Below are positions 25,723-34,115 of a stretch of DNA of 64,000 bases, one piece after another. The number at the start of each line of letters is the position of its first letter. Position 1 is the first letter of the stretch. Origin of the DNA: Cyclobacteriaceae bacterium (GTDB lineage Bacteria > Bacteroidota > Bacteroidia > Cytophagales > Cyclobacteriaceae); the NCBI GenBank assembly GCA_016786495.1, contig JAEUUJ010000005.1, positions 17,685 to 81,684 of the forward strand, given 5' to 3'. Below the pieces are notes generated by a model. It was not told where the DNA came from and did not search any database. It saw only the letters and a list, made by a program, of their open reading frames with translations. The position numbers and the translations under genes are program-made.

Positions 25723-27722
25723 TTTAAGAATCGGATCAGGAGAATCTCAGCCAAAAGGAAGCAAAGAGCCAGAATCAGCGCATGCTTCCACAATGGTTTC
25801 CCCAAATATCTCGCTTTTATTTCGTTGCTGAAAGCCTCTTCCGAATTTGCTTCAAAAATACTGACGGTTTGCGGGTTGCCGAGTTGTTGTTTTACCGCTT
25901 CACCGGAGTATTGGCCGAGTAACGATTCGTATTTATTCAGGTTAAATGCGAGCAACCCAACCGTGTCGGCTTCGTGCACCACCTTGTAAAAGCCGGCATT
26001 CATGCTGAACCGGGGCAAATCCATTACCACCTGGTCGGCCAGCTTGCGTTGCGCGGGAACGATTTCCTGCTCACCCACGAGCTTCATGGGCTGCTCGCCC
26101 GAAATGCTGTCGAGCCTGAGGGAAATGAACGGATCGTTCAGGGAGTAATACGGCTTTACTTCACTTTTCTTTCCGGAGGCCGCCATCCGGTACATGATCG
26201 GAACAAACAACGCTGAGTTATGCAGGGTGGTAAATTCGTTTTGCAGCGGAGCGGCCAGCAAGTAAACCTTGCCCTGCTGACGGAACACCGAAAGATACGG
26301 TTGCTCATTCTTGAATTTCAGGATTGCATTCCGGTCGGAACCCCAGTCGATTGTTTTGGCGGCCTGAGGCATCGCCAGGCGTGCCGTGCGTTCTTCAAAA
26401 ACATTTTCGAAGAAGGGATTTTTAAAATCAGGATAATCAAGTTCTGATAATGGTGTGGCTTTAACCGGGTTTAACGTAGCGATGTGCAGCAGGCTTTTGT
26501 ACGAAGAAGCGTCCGGTTCGATTCCAGGTATAACGAACAACGCCCCGCCCCCGTCAACAAAGGTTCTGAGCGAAGCGGATAGCGAAGCATCGAACCGGTC
26601 GATGCCGTTTACAACCACCAGGTCGGCCTCATTCAGGAGACTGTAATTAAAATTGCTGACCGTAAAACTTCGGAAAGCAAAAACCTGCCGATTGCCAAAA
26701 ACGGTTTCAATCGGAGTTACCTCCGTTCTGTTTTTGATTTCGAGTACGCGGATCTTTTCCGAAAAATTAAGCGCGAGATAAAACTCATTGTCGAAACTGA
26801 CCGGGTAATCGTTAAAGCTGACCGTTGCGCGGCTTACGCCGTTCAGCCCGGTAGTTAAGTCAAATGCACTTTCAGCAACTCCCTTTGCTGCGATGGTTAC
26901 TGAAGCAGTGCCGGTCTGAATTCCGTTGACCGAAAGTTTCACGAGAAGTTGTTCAACAGGTTTGCTGCCATCGTTCCGCATGCGGATATGAAGCGTGTTT
27001 TTTTCACCTCCCACAACGAACGGATTTTCCAGGTAAGCTGTGTCGATAAAGATATTGGTATTGTTTTGATACGTCAGCGGAACCAGGTGCCAACGCTGCG
27101 TAGAATCGATCAGGGAAGCATCCAAGAGTCCGAGGGTGGATTGTTGAAAATCCGAAATCCAGAACACTTCTCCGTCAGACTGCCCTCTCGCAAGATTTTT
27201 GATACGGTCTTTTATCTCCGGTAAGCTCCGGCTGACAGGCGACAGCCGTACTTGTGTAAGCAGATCGGTAACTTCCGCTTTTGTTTTGTAGGAATTCGAG
27301 AAGGGAGCAAAATCGTTTGTGATCAGGCGGTATCGCGTATCGGGTGGAAATACGTCAACAATTCTTTTCACGTAACCAATACCTGCGTCAAGCGCACTTG
27401 TTTTTTCTCCGACGGGAACCGACATGCTTAACGAATTATCGAGGTAAATCGAAATATTACGGTTGGCCGAAAACTCTTCACTTGCCGGAATAATTGGTTG
27501 GGCGAAGGCGAGCACGAGAAACAGCAAGAACAGAATCCGGGACGCCAGGATCAGGTACTGTTTGAGTTTGCGTTTGGCGGTGGTGGCTTCCTGCACCCGT
27601 TGCAAGAACCGGGTGGTCGAGAAATAGATGCGTTTGGTTTTGCGGAAATTAAACAGGTGAATGATCACCGGGATGGCCAGGGCGGTTAACGCCCACAAAA
27701 ACGCAGGATACAAAAAACTCAT
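25719..27722 (-). CDS. BatA-type membrane protein with vWA-like domain
   Basis: A 667-residue protein. The N-terminal BatA domain (MSFLYPAFLWALTALAIPVI, IHLFNFRKTKRIYFSTTRFL) has two membrane helices. A vWA-like domain follows with a MIDAS-type sequence ISIYLDNSLSMSVPVGEKTS. The large periplasmic part continues to a C-terminal helix (LILALCFLLAEILLIRFLK). BatA-type proteins are tied to aerotolerance and envelope complexes in Bacteroidota, but the exact role is unknown. I choose ATG 27722, where the BatA motif begins, over an upstream in-frame start. First gene of the five-gene operon ending at 22395. Confidence 0.88.
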   Translation of the reverse strand: MSFLYPAFLWALTALAIPVIIHLFNFRKTKRIYFSTTRFLQRVQEATTAKRKLKQYLILASRILFLLFLVLAFAQPIIPASEEFSANRNISIYLDNSLSMSVPVGEKTSALDAGIGYVKRIVDVFPPDTRYRLITNDFAPFSNSYKTKAEVTDLLTQVRLSPVSRSLPEIKDRIKNLARGQSDGEVFWISDFQQSTLGLLDASLIDSTQRWHLVPLTYQNNTNIFIDTAYLENPFVVGGEKNTLHIRMRNDGSKPVEQLLVKLSVNGIQTGTASVTIAAKGVAESAFDLTTGLNGVSRATVSFNDYPVSFDNEFYLALNFSEKIRVLEIKNRTEVTPIETVFGNRQVFAFRSFTVSNFNYSLLNEADLVVVNGIDRFDASLSASLRTFVDGGGALFVIPGIEPDASSYKSLLHIATLNPVKATPLSELDYPDFKNPFFENVFEERTARLAMPQAAKTIDWGSDRNAILKFKNEQPYLSVFRQQGKVYLLAAPLQNEFTTLHNSALFVPIMYRMAASGKKSEVKPYYSLNDPFISLRLDSISGEQPMKLVGEQEIVPAQRKLADQVVMDLPRFSMNAGFYKVVHEADTVGLLAFNLNKYESLLGQYSGEAVKQQLGNPQTVSIFEANSEEAFSNEIKARYLGKPLWKHALILALCFLLAEILLIRFLK

Positions 27723-27739
27723 TGTGGCGAAGTTAGCGG

Positions 27740-27806
27740 ATTTTCCCCTCACCCCAGCCTCTCTCCAGAGGGAGAGGGATATCCGAAAGACAGGGTGAGG
27801 GAAAAA
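27740..27806. repeat. Nested palindromic intergenic repeat
   Basis: Outer imperfect arms read ATTTTCCCCTCACCCC and, on the other side, CAGGGTGAGGGAAAAAT; an inner hairpin CCTCTC/GAGAGG (27759-27764 with 27773-27778) sits between. The C/G-rich wording resembles dispersed intergenic repeats found in many bacterial genomes. Copy number cannot be seen here. Confidence 0.6.
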
Positions 27807-27821
27807 TTATTTGAGCGGCAT

Positions 27822-27853
27822 AAAAAAAGGCTGCCCAAATTTCTCCGGCAGCC
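27822..27853 (-). terminator. Rho-independent terminator after ssb
   Basis: On the minus strand GGCTGCC (27853-27847) pairs with GGCAGCC (27835-27829), followed by seven T. It lies 26 bases past the ssb stop. Confidence 0.8.
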
Positions 27854-27878
27854 TACCTCAAATGGATGAGTCTTCTTC

Positions 27879-28214
27879 TTATTGTTTACCTCCGAGCAGT
27901 ACGAGGTCGTTTACGGTAATCTCGGTGATGTAGCGCTTTTCTCCTTTGTCGGTTTCATAATCGCGGTGCACGAGTTTACCCTCAATGGCAACTTCCTGAC
28001 CCTTTTTGAGATATTTTTCGGCAACGCCAGCCAGCTTGCCCCAGATCACCACGTTGTGCCACTGGGTATCCTCCACCTTCTCGCCTTTTGCGTTCTTGTA
28101 CGAATCAGACGTAGCGATCGAGAATGAAGCTTTCTTTTTATCGCCAAACATTTTTACTTCCGGATCCTTGCCCAACCGACCGATCAACTGCACGCTGTTT
28201 CTTAGACTTTTCAT
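27879..28214 (-). CDS. ssb: Short single-stranded DNA-binding protein
   Basis: A 111-residue OB-fold protein: RNSVQLIGRLGKDPEVKMFG at the N-terminus, then FSIATSDSYKNAKGEKVEDT, QWHNVVIWGKLAGVAEKYLK and KGQEVAIEGKLVHRDYETDK. The fold is complete, but it ends INDLVLLGGKQ, so both the glycine-rich linker and the acidic DDDIPF-like tip used to recruit repair and replication enzymes are absent. It is probably a secondary SSB, with a full-length one elsewhere. It is a single gene with a strong terminator. Confidence 0.9.
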   Translation of the reverse strand: MKSLRNSVQLIGRLGKDPEVKMFGDKKKASFSIATSDSYKNAKGEKVEDTQWHNVVIWGKLAGVAEKYLKKGQEVAIEGKLVHRDYETDKGEKRYITEITVNDLVLLGGKQ

Positions 28215-28265
28215 AACTGTACTATTTTAATTGTTTAACATACACTTCCATTCACGTTGAACCTT

Positions 28266-28303
28266 GTGTCATGCTGAGCTTGTGGAAGCATGCGTTTTGA
28301 CAC
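28266..28303. repeat. Dispersed-type intergenic repeat with inverted ends
   Basis: The element opens GTGTCA and closes TGACAC, with inner arms CATGC (28270-28274) and GCATG (28288-28292); the core TGCTGAGCTTGTGGAAGCA is a wording I associate with repeats scattered in Bacteroidota genomes. It lies in the 233-base gap upstream of ssb. Confidence 0.55.
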
Positions 28304-28447
28304 TCACCGTGATGCCAACCATTTGTCCGATTGACGATGCAAAAGTGTGGGGAGAAAAATGGGGCAGTTGTATGATAATCGGTTACTTTCGATTACATTC
28401 ATTTGTAAACGCTTACGAACGGATAAACATCAGTTAAAAGCAGTAAA

Positions 28448-28822
28448 ATGATGGTGAAAAGTCCAGAAAAAAAGTGCCTTGAATGCGGTGACAAACTTGT
28501 TGGTCGGGCCGATAAAAAATTTTGCTCCGATCCATGCCGGATCAGTTACAACAACAAACTGAACAGCGATGAGACTAACTATGTACGTAACGTGAATAAC
28601 GCGTTGCGCAAAAACAGGCGTATTCTGACCGAGTTGAACCCCACCGGAAAAACCGTTTCGGTAAGCCGTCAAAAGTTGTTGGAAAAGGGATTTGATTTTA
28701 GCTATTTAACAAGCCTGTTCACGACCAAAGAGGGAAAGATTTACAAATACTGCTACGAACAAGGGTATCTGGAAATGGACCGAGACTATTACCTGCTGGT
28801 CGTAAAGAAAGACTCGTTGTAA
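28448..28822 (+). CDS. Zinc-finger hypothetical protein (124 aa)
   Basis: The N-terminus carries a four-cysteine zinc finger, KKCLECGDKL with FCSDPCRISYNNK (CxxC-x14-CxxxC). The rest is helical and ends with strands GYLEMDRDYYLLVVKKDSL. The C-terminal sequence KTVSVSRQKLLEKGFDFSYL recurs, as far as I recall, in small Bacteroidota proteins of unknown role. There is no signal peptide. DNA or RNA binding is plausible but not shown. Confidence 0.75.
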   Translation: MMVKSPEKKCLECGDKLVGRADKKFCSDPCRISYNNKLNSDETNYVRNVNNALRKNRRILTELNPTGKTVSVSRQKLLEKGFDFSYLTSLFTTKEGKIYKYCYEQGYLEMDRDYYLLVVKKDSL

Positions 28823-28864
28823 CTGGCAAGCTCTTTGTTAAATTTCAATAACAACTCCAACCTA

Positions 28865-29554
28865 ATGAGAATTTTAATCTTAACAGCAGTTTTCACTTTC
28901 GGAATTACGCTTAGCGGTTTAGCGCAAGACGTGCGCGTGGTACTGAAAAGTGGGGAAACAAAAACCGAAGAACTACAAGCATTCTCAGGCACTAAACTTT
29001 TTCTTAAAAATGGTCCGTTAGAAATTAGTTCTTTGCAATCGATCGCTTTTGCATCGGAGGATGCGATAAACAAAAACCTCAAGAATCACCTTATTCAAGC
29101 TGGCGTCAAAATTGTCTTTTCCGATGACCTGATAAAACCCGAAGCGCTCGCAAAAAGCGATTACCCAAAACAGGATGATCATATCATCGTTTTAACTTGT
29201 CAGGATTCTGCGTCAGCACTTTTCAAACGAATCAGCCAACACCTCGTGCTGAAAGGTTACGCGATCGATTATTCCAGTAATGAACTTCGGGTCATCAAAA
29301 CCGGCTTTCGGGCTACTTCCAGGCTCCGTTACAATTATTACCTCAACATTGTTGTGGTCTCCAACCAGGTTATTATTACTTCACAGTGGAAAATCACACG
29401 GGGTAATTTGGCGTGTTGGCGCAGATCCGGAATTTTTGATTGGCACTTCTGTTATAAGAAAATGAATTTTAAACATCGCGTTGGACAAGTTCTGCATGCA
29501 GACGTCATGAAAAAACTTGAGGATTTTGACAGAATTAGAATCGACTACCGATAA
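28865..29554 (+). CDS. Exported hypothetical protein (229 aa)
   Basis: A signal peptide (MRILILTAVFTFGITLSGLA) is followed by a strand-rich domain VRVVLKSGETKTEELQAFSG and a second domain after about residue 80. ATG 28865 is preferred to an upstream in-frame start because it heads the signal peptide. Between 29395 and 29445 the +1 frame also reads like protein (GVIWRVGADPEF) while the annotated frame becomes Trp/Cys-rich, so a pair of compensating indels at GGGG and TTTTT is possible. I do not recognise the family. Confidence 0.55.
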   Translation: MRILILTAVFTFGITLSGLAQDVRVVLKSGETKTEELQAFSGTKLFLKNGPLEISSLQSIAFASEDAINKNLKNHLIQAGVKIVFSDDLIKPEALAKSDYPKQDDHIIVLTCQDSASALFKRISQHLVLKGYAIDYSSNELRVIKTGFRATSRLRYNYYLNIVVVSNQVIITSQWKITRGNLACWRRSGIFDWHFCYKKMNFKHRVGQVLHADVMKKLEDFDRIRIDYR

Positions 29555-29609
29555 TTTCGCCCGTTTTCTGTCGTAGTAAAGAGGAAGATGTCATACCTTT
29601 CTTTTGATA

Positions 29610-29993
29610 ATGCGAACGTCTCATCTCTTTTTCCTTTTGCCGGTTTGGTTGCTTTGTTCGTGCTCCGGAAGCCGCATGATCCAAACAGACTTGTACTTCG
29701 GGCAATCCCGGCCTGACGGTACCGTGATAACCGAAGCCGAATGGCAAAGCTTCAAAATCGAGCAACTATCAAGGGTATTTAAGGAAGGCAGCACGACCAT
29801 AAGCGCTACCGGAAACTGGTACGACCCGGAACGTCATACGCTGATCACCGAGCCAACATATGTAGTTGTACACCACTACAAAAAGTCGCGGCAGAAATCT
29901 GCGCAGATCGACAGCCTGGTAAACGTTTACAAAGTCATGTTCAAACAACAATCTGTTTTGCGTGTCGATACGAAAGTAAAAGCAAAGTTCTAG
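29610..29993 (+). CDS. DUF3574 lipoprotein
   Basis: A 127-residue predicted lipoprotein: the signal MRTSHLFFLLPVWLLCSCSG has a lipobox ending at Cys. The DUF3574 domain follows with IQTDLYFGQSRPDGTVITEA, EWQSFKIEQL, the GNWYDPERHTLITEPTYVV block, and a C-terminal helix. The ATG at 29610 is chosen over a TTG two codons upstream. The family has no known function. Confidence 0.8.
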   Translation: MRTSHLFFLLPVWLLCSCSGSRMIQTDLYFGQSRPDGTVITEAEWQSFKIEQLSRVFKEGSTTISATGNWYDPERHTLITEPTYVVVHHYKKSRQKSAQIDSLVNVYKVMFKQQSVLRVDTKVKAKF

Positions 29994-30008
29994 CTTAACT
30001 ATTTCCCT

Positions 30009-30647
30009 ATGCCGTCTAGGTATTCACAGCCCGAACCGCAAGCATTGATAATTTCCGCAATACTGGCATGCTTCATCATTTCCTGTACGGGCAATAAAAC
30101 GTCTTCGGAGTCTGCGGATACTGTACGTTCAGTAACACTCGCTCAAACCACTCCAGATACCGTTCACCGTAACGCTGACCCATCCCGCGGCTACGATACA
30201 CTTATGGAAACCGATGATGACTGCGTTTTCAATAACGATTTTAAAGGACTCACCACCGACTGGCTTGAGGAACTTAAAATCAACGATTTTATCTGGCGCG
30301 ATGACCTTAAAGGTGCGCTGATACCTGCGGGTGAAGACACCGTTTTTCTCTCGAAGGGAGGTTGCTCGCATTTCGGAACAAGCGTAGAACTTTGGATACA
30401 CACAGAAACGCCTGATCTAATTGATTCAACTTTTTGGATATCGAAAGCGCTGGAACTGGCTGATCAATACGAAATGACCGATTATGCCGAACTAATCAGA
30501 AAGCGCAAACTCAAAATATCTAATTTGGAAGAGGACCGTTTATGGTTTGAGGTATTTCCCGACAGAGACACTGAAGTTTACGAGGGCATCAATATCATTA
30601 TTGATAAAAAAATCAAACGACTAAGTATAAGTAAGTACTCTTACTAA
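30009..30647 (+). CDS. Hypothetical lipoprotein (212 aa)
   Basis: An N-terminal hydrophobic stretch ends in a lipobox-like IISCTGN (residues about 14-28), then a Ser/Thr-rich linker and a mixed alpha/beta domain with two cysteines (DDCVFNNDF and SKGGCSHFGTSVELW) that could pair in the periplasm. I do not recognise it. It is 6 bases upstream of the GH36-like gene, so the two may be co-transcribed. Confidence 0.6.
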   Translation: MPSRYSQPEPQALIISAILACFIISCTGNKTSSESADTVRSVTLAQTTPDTVHRNADPSRGYDTLMETDDDCVFNNDFKGLTTDWLEELKINDFIWRDDLKGALIPAGEDTVFLSKGGCSHFGTSVELWIHTETPDLIDSTFWISKALELADQYEMTDYAELIRKRKLKISNLEEDRLWFEVFPDRDTEVYEGINIIIDKKIKRLSISKYSY

Positions 30648-30653
30648 AACATT

Positions 30654-32324
30654 ATGAAACGCAGACACTTCATCCGGGCAACAGGCCTTTCGTTAGCAGC
30701 CACCCTGCTTTACGACAACGTATTTTCCGCCACGGGTGAGCGCATCACCACCATCGCGCTCCCCAACCGCGTTTCTGCCATCGTTGACAATCAACGGGTA
30801 GAGTTTTCAAAAGCCGGTGACCTGTGGATTTACCAGGATGTGGCCGTAAACTTTGAAACAACAAAAGGTGTGCTGGCTGTTTTCATTCAGGCACCGGATG
30901 TGTTGCTGAGTGAAGTCACGCTGACCTGGGAAACTCCGCGGTCTGGAACGACCGTATTGAACGATCAATGGGAACGTACGTATGGCGATGCCTCGTGGCA
31001 TCAGCCGAAAGAAGGTGAACGCTTTCCGTGGTATTTTATGGAACACAGTAGCGCTGGAACAAGCGGTATGGGTGTTAAAACAAATGCGTCATCGTTCTGC
31101 GCGTGGGCGATTGACAACGGTCAGCTTTCCCTAACCCTTGACACGCGTTCGGGCGGCAATGGCGTGAAACTCGGCAACCGAAAATTGAAAGCGGCTGAGC
31201 TTGTCAGCATTACGTCAAAAGGCGATGAAGCTCCGTTTCACACCGCACGCCGGTTCATGAAGTTAATGTGCAACAAACCCCGGATGCCAAAACAACCCGT
31301 GTATGGAATCAACGACTGGTACTTCAGTTACGGAAACAATTCGGCAAGGCTGATTATGGAACATACCCGGCTTATTGCACCGGCCGCAGCCGGATTAAAG
31401 AACCGGCCATTCTCGATGATTGATGACGGCTGGTTCAAAACATCACCCTGCGGTCCGGAAGGAAAATGGACGTGGGGTGACGACATGATAACACCCAACA
31501 CCAACTTTCCGGATATGAAGCAGCTTGCCGATGATATCCGCAAAGAAGGCATGCGTCCCGGATTGTGGATACGGCCGCTTAGCATCAAGGCCGGGACAAA
31601 AGAAACGTTGTTGCTTCCCGACAGCAACACCAGACGCAGCGACATGCCTGTGCTGGATCCCAGTATCCCGGAAAACCTGGAAACAATTAAAAACTACTTC
31701 AAGGTTTATCACCAATGGGGCTATGAGATGGTGAAGTTCGACTATACAAGCTGGGACATCTTCGGAAAATGGGGCATGCACATGACACGCGACAATGCCA
31801 TGACTCAGTCCGGCTGGAGCATGTACGACACATCAAAGACCAATGCCGAAATTATTTCGGGCATGTACAGCGCGATTCGGGAAGCTGCGGGCGACATCTA
31901 CGTCATCGGCTGTAACACATTTAGTCATTTATCGGCCGGATTGTTCGAACTTAATCGTATTGGTGACGACACCTCCGGCAATGAGTGGGACCGCACACGC
32001 AAGATGGGCGTGAACACACTTGCGTTTCGCGGAATCCATCACGGGGCATTTTATGCGGCTGACGCAGACTGCGTGGGGCTTACTACAAAAGTACCCTGGG
32101 AGAAGACGGTCAAGTGGCTTGAGCTGGTCGCGAAAAGCGGAACTCCACTGTTTATTTCCGCACAGCCGGAGGCCACGAAAGAAGCACAACTTAAATCGAT
32201 CACAGCATGTTTCAAGCTTGCTTCACAGGAATTGCCGCTGGGGGAACCGCTCGACTGGCTTGAATCTCACATTCCAACGCGATGGAAACTAAACGGAAAA
32301 GTTGAGATGTTCGATTGGGACTGA
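30654..32324 (+). CDS. GH36/alpha-galactosidase-like glycoside hydrolase
   Basis: A 556-residue exported enzyme. The start MKRRHFIRATGLSLAATLL resembles a Tat signal (two Arg before a hydrophobic core). An N-terminal beta-sandwich precedes a TIM barrel from about residue 220. The likely nucleophile is Asp363 in MVKFDYTSWD, at the K-x-D position of clan GH-D; the acid/base is Asp438 or 439 in NRIGDDTSGNEWDR. The block SMIDDGWFKTSP and GMRPGLWIRPL fit the same clan. Exact substrate is uncertain. The Crp-type regulator follows by 12 bases. Confidence 0.8.
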   Translation: MKRRHFIRATGLSLAATLLYDNVFSATGERITTIALPNRVSAIVDNQRVEFSKAGDLWIYQDVAVNFETTKGVLAVFIQAPDVLLSEVTLTWETPRSGTTVLNDQWERTYGDASWHQPKEGERFPWYFMEHSSAGTSGMGVKTNASSFCAWAIDNGQLSLTLDTRSGGNGVKLGNRKLKAAELVSITSKGDEAPFHTARRFMKLMCNKPRMPKQPVYGINDWYFSYGNNSARLIMEHTRLIAPAAAGLKNRPFSMIDDGWFKTSPCGPEGKWTWGDDMITPNTNFPDMKQLADDIRKEGMRPGLWIRPLSIKAGTKETLLLPDSNTRRSDMPVLDPSIPENLETIKNYFKVYHQWGYEMVKFDYTSWDIFGKWGMHMTRDNAMTQSGWSMYDTSKTNAEIISGMYSAIREAAGDIYVIGCNTFSHLSAGLFELNRIGDDTSGNEWDRTRKMGVNTLAFRGIHHGAFYAADADCVGLTTKVPWEKTVKWLELVAKSGTPLFISAQPEATKEAQLKSITACFKLASQELPLGEPLDWLESHIPTRWKLNGKVEMFDWD

Positions 32325-32336
32325 AAGACATCACGC

Positions 32337-32894
32337 ATGTTAAGCGAATTCATCAAACTTGGCCTTACCGAATCACAGGCGCAGATTTTGTTCAGCGCTT
32401 TTGTTGATCATAAAAAACTGGCCACTGGCAAATTCTTTATAAAGGAAGGCAAGGTTTGCCATGAAATCGGGATTGTCACCAAAGGCAAATGCCGGCATTT
32501 TTACAACACCAGTGATGGCGAGGTAACCCGATGGATCGCGCTGACAAATGAATTTGTGACCTCGCTTTCGAGTTTTGTTTCGCAGCAACCTGCAAAAGAA
32601 AATATTCAGGCGATGGAAGCCACCGAAATTCTCGTCATGCCGCGCGCTCACTGGGTTAAGCTTTACGCGGAACACGATTTTATCCGTCAATTTTATACCC
32701 GCACCATGGAAGCAAACTACATCGGCATGGAAGAGCGGGTATTTAACCTGATCGCCAAGTCGGCCGAGGAGCGGTATCAATGGATGCAGGAGAACCAGCC
32801 ACGGTTTATTCGCGAAGTGCCTGACAAGTATCTCGCTTCGATGCTGGGTGTCCATCCCCGTCACCTGAGCCGCATCCGCGCCCAGCGGAAATAG
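32337..32894 (+). CDS. Crp/Fnr family transcriptional regulator
   Basis: A 185-residue protein with an N-terminal cyclic-nucleotide-binding-type beta roll (residues about 20-115; IKEGKVCHEIGIVTKGKCRH) and a C-terminal helix-turn-helix (VPDKYLASMLGVHPRHLSRI). There are no clustered N-terminal cysteines, so it is not a typical FNR redox sensor. The roll lacks a clear cAMP-type Arg-Ser-Ala motif, so the ligand is unknown. A palindrome lies between this gene and the outer membrane protein gene at 32957. Confidence 0.88.
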   Translation: MLSEFIKLGLTESQAQILFSAFVDHKKLATGKFFIKEGKVCHEIGIVTKGKCRHFYNTSDGEVTRWIALTNEFVTSLSSFVSQQPAKENIQAMEATEILVMPRAHWVKLYAEHDFIRQFYTRTMEANYIGMEERVFNLIAKSAEERYQWMQENQPRFIREVPDKYLASMLGVHPRHLSRIRAQRK

Positions 32895-32918
32895 ACAAAT
32901 GTCCACGTCAGGGACAGC

Positions 32919-32953
32919 GTTTTGTCCGTTCATGCATTCAAAAAAGACAAAAC
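32919..32953. promoter_or_regulatory. Perfect 8-bp inverted repeat GTTTTGTC/GACAAAAC before 32957
   Basis: GTTTTGTC (32919-32926) and GACAAAAC (32946-32953) are exact reverse complements, 19 bases apart, ending 3 bases before the ATG at 32957. A further GACAAATGTC lies at about 32894-32903. It could be a binding site for the upstream regulator or an mRNA hairpin hiding the start (inference). Confidence 0.45.
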
Positions 32954-32956
32954 GTT

Positions 32957-33607
32957 ATGAAAAAAATTCTCCTCCCCTTGTTTGCGTTTACTGTTTCGAT
33001 CATCGTTCACGCACAGGAATCGAAAAAGCCCGAAGTGAGCCTCGTATTCGGGTTAAATCAACCGTTGGTTACAAAAGGTTTCAATTTTGAAGTTGATTAC
33101 TGGACTAAAAAATTCGTGTTCGACTATTCACACGGATTCGGGCTTGAGTTTACCGACAACCTGATCACAAAAGAAGCACAGGATCAACACCTATCCTTTA
33201 ACATCACGCACTCGGTCGGATTTGGTGTTGGCTATCGGTTCACCGAAAAATTCAATGTTCGCGTAGAACCCAAGATGCACGTATGGGAAATGTACTACGA
33301 TGACCAATTCAAACAGGAAGACAACCGGATTAAAAAGTACACCACGTATACGCTTGGGCTGGGCGCCTATTATCGCTGGACTCCATTCGAGAACAAACAA
33401 AACGCATTGCGCGGATTAACCATCGTGCCGAATGTAAGGTGGTGGCCTAACGTGGGAAGTTCATTGAAAGACAACACATACACCTACTTCAACGAACGCA
33501 CGCAGCAAACAGAAACGCACAAAGCCAACAACATCGGAATATCAAACACGCCATTTTTCTTCAATGTCAGTGTAGGCTATACGTTTAATCTCCGGCCACG
33601 CGCCTAA
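32957..33607 (+). CDS. Outer-membrane beta-barrel-like protein
   Basis: A signal peptide (MKKILLPLFAFTVSIIVHAQ) precedes about 195 residues of alternating amphipathic strands (VSLVFGLNQPLVTKGFNFEV, VGFGVGYRFTEKFNVRVEPK, VSVGYTFNLRPRA at the end), typical of a small outer-membrane barrel. No catalytic motif is visible. It follows the Crp-type regulator on the same strand with the palindrome at 32919 between them. Confidence 0.75.
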   Translation: MKKILLPLFAFTVSIIVHAQESKKPEVSLVFGLNQPLVTKGFNFEVDYWTKKFVFDYSHGFGLEFTDNLITKEAQDQHLSFNITHSVGFGVGYRFTEKFNVRVEPKMHVWEMYYDDQFKQEDNRIKKYTTYTLGLGAYYRWTPFENKQNALRGLTIVPNVRWWPNVGSSLKDNTYTYFNERTQQTETHKANNIGISNTPFFFNVSVGYTFNLRPRA

Positions 33608-33685
33608 TGCCTGCAGCAGGTGAAAGTCCTTTTTCATCTGCTTTTTTGGCTTTCCGGAAAACGGAAATTGCGCTACATTTTCCGT

Positions 33686-34006
33686 ATGGAAATTTCAATT
33701 CAGCAAGCCAAACAAACACTTATCGCCAGCAAGTCCGTTTTCACTGAACTGTTCAGGCACGGAACGCTGGCGGTTGAGTTTTACAAACCTGATAAAATCG
33801 ACCATCAAAAGCCCCACGATCGCGATGAAGTGTACGTGGTGGTTTCGGGCACCGGCACGTTCTTTCATTCGGGAAAGCGATGGAATTTCCATCCCGGTGA
33901 TTTCCTGTTTGTTCCCGCGGGAGCGGAACATCGATTCGAGAATTTTACGGAGGATTTTTCCACCTGGGTGTTTTTCTACGGGCCGAAAGGTGGAGAACAT
34001 GCTTGA
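33686..34006 (+). CDS. Cupin domain protein
   Basis: A 106-residue single-domain cupin. Motif 1 is HDRDEVYVVVSGTGTFFHSG and motif 2 is FHPGDFLFVPAGAEHRFENF, together supplying His/Glu metal ligands. The ATG 33686 is used; an upstream in-frame start adds a non-conserved basic extension. Role unknown; small cupins may be isomerases, dioxygenases or sensors. Confidence 0.85.
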   Translation: MEISIQQAKQTLIASKSVFTELFRHGTLAVEFYKPDKIDHQKPHDRDEVYVVVSGTGTFFHSGKRWNFHPGDFLFVPAGAEHRFENFTEDFSTWVFFYGPKGGEHA

Positions 34007-34115
34007 TGATTATTCAAATTGAGAACGAGCCTGATCTCGAATCGGATTGATTTTTTTTCTAAATTCAAAACATTGAGTTCGAGGTGTTCGTACAACCGCC
34101 TTCACCACCATAACC

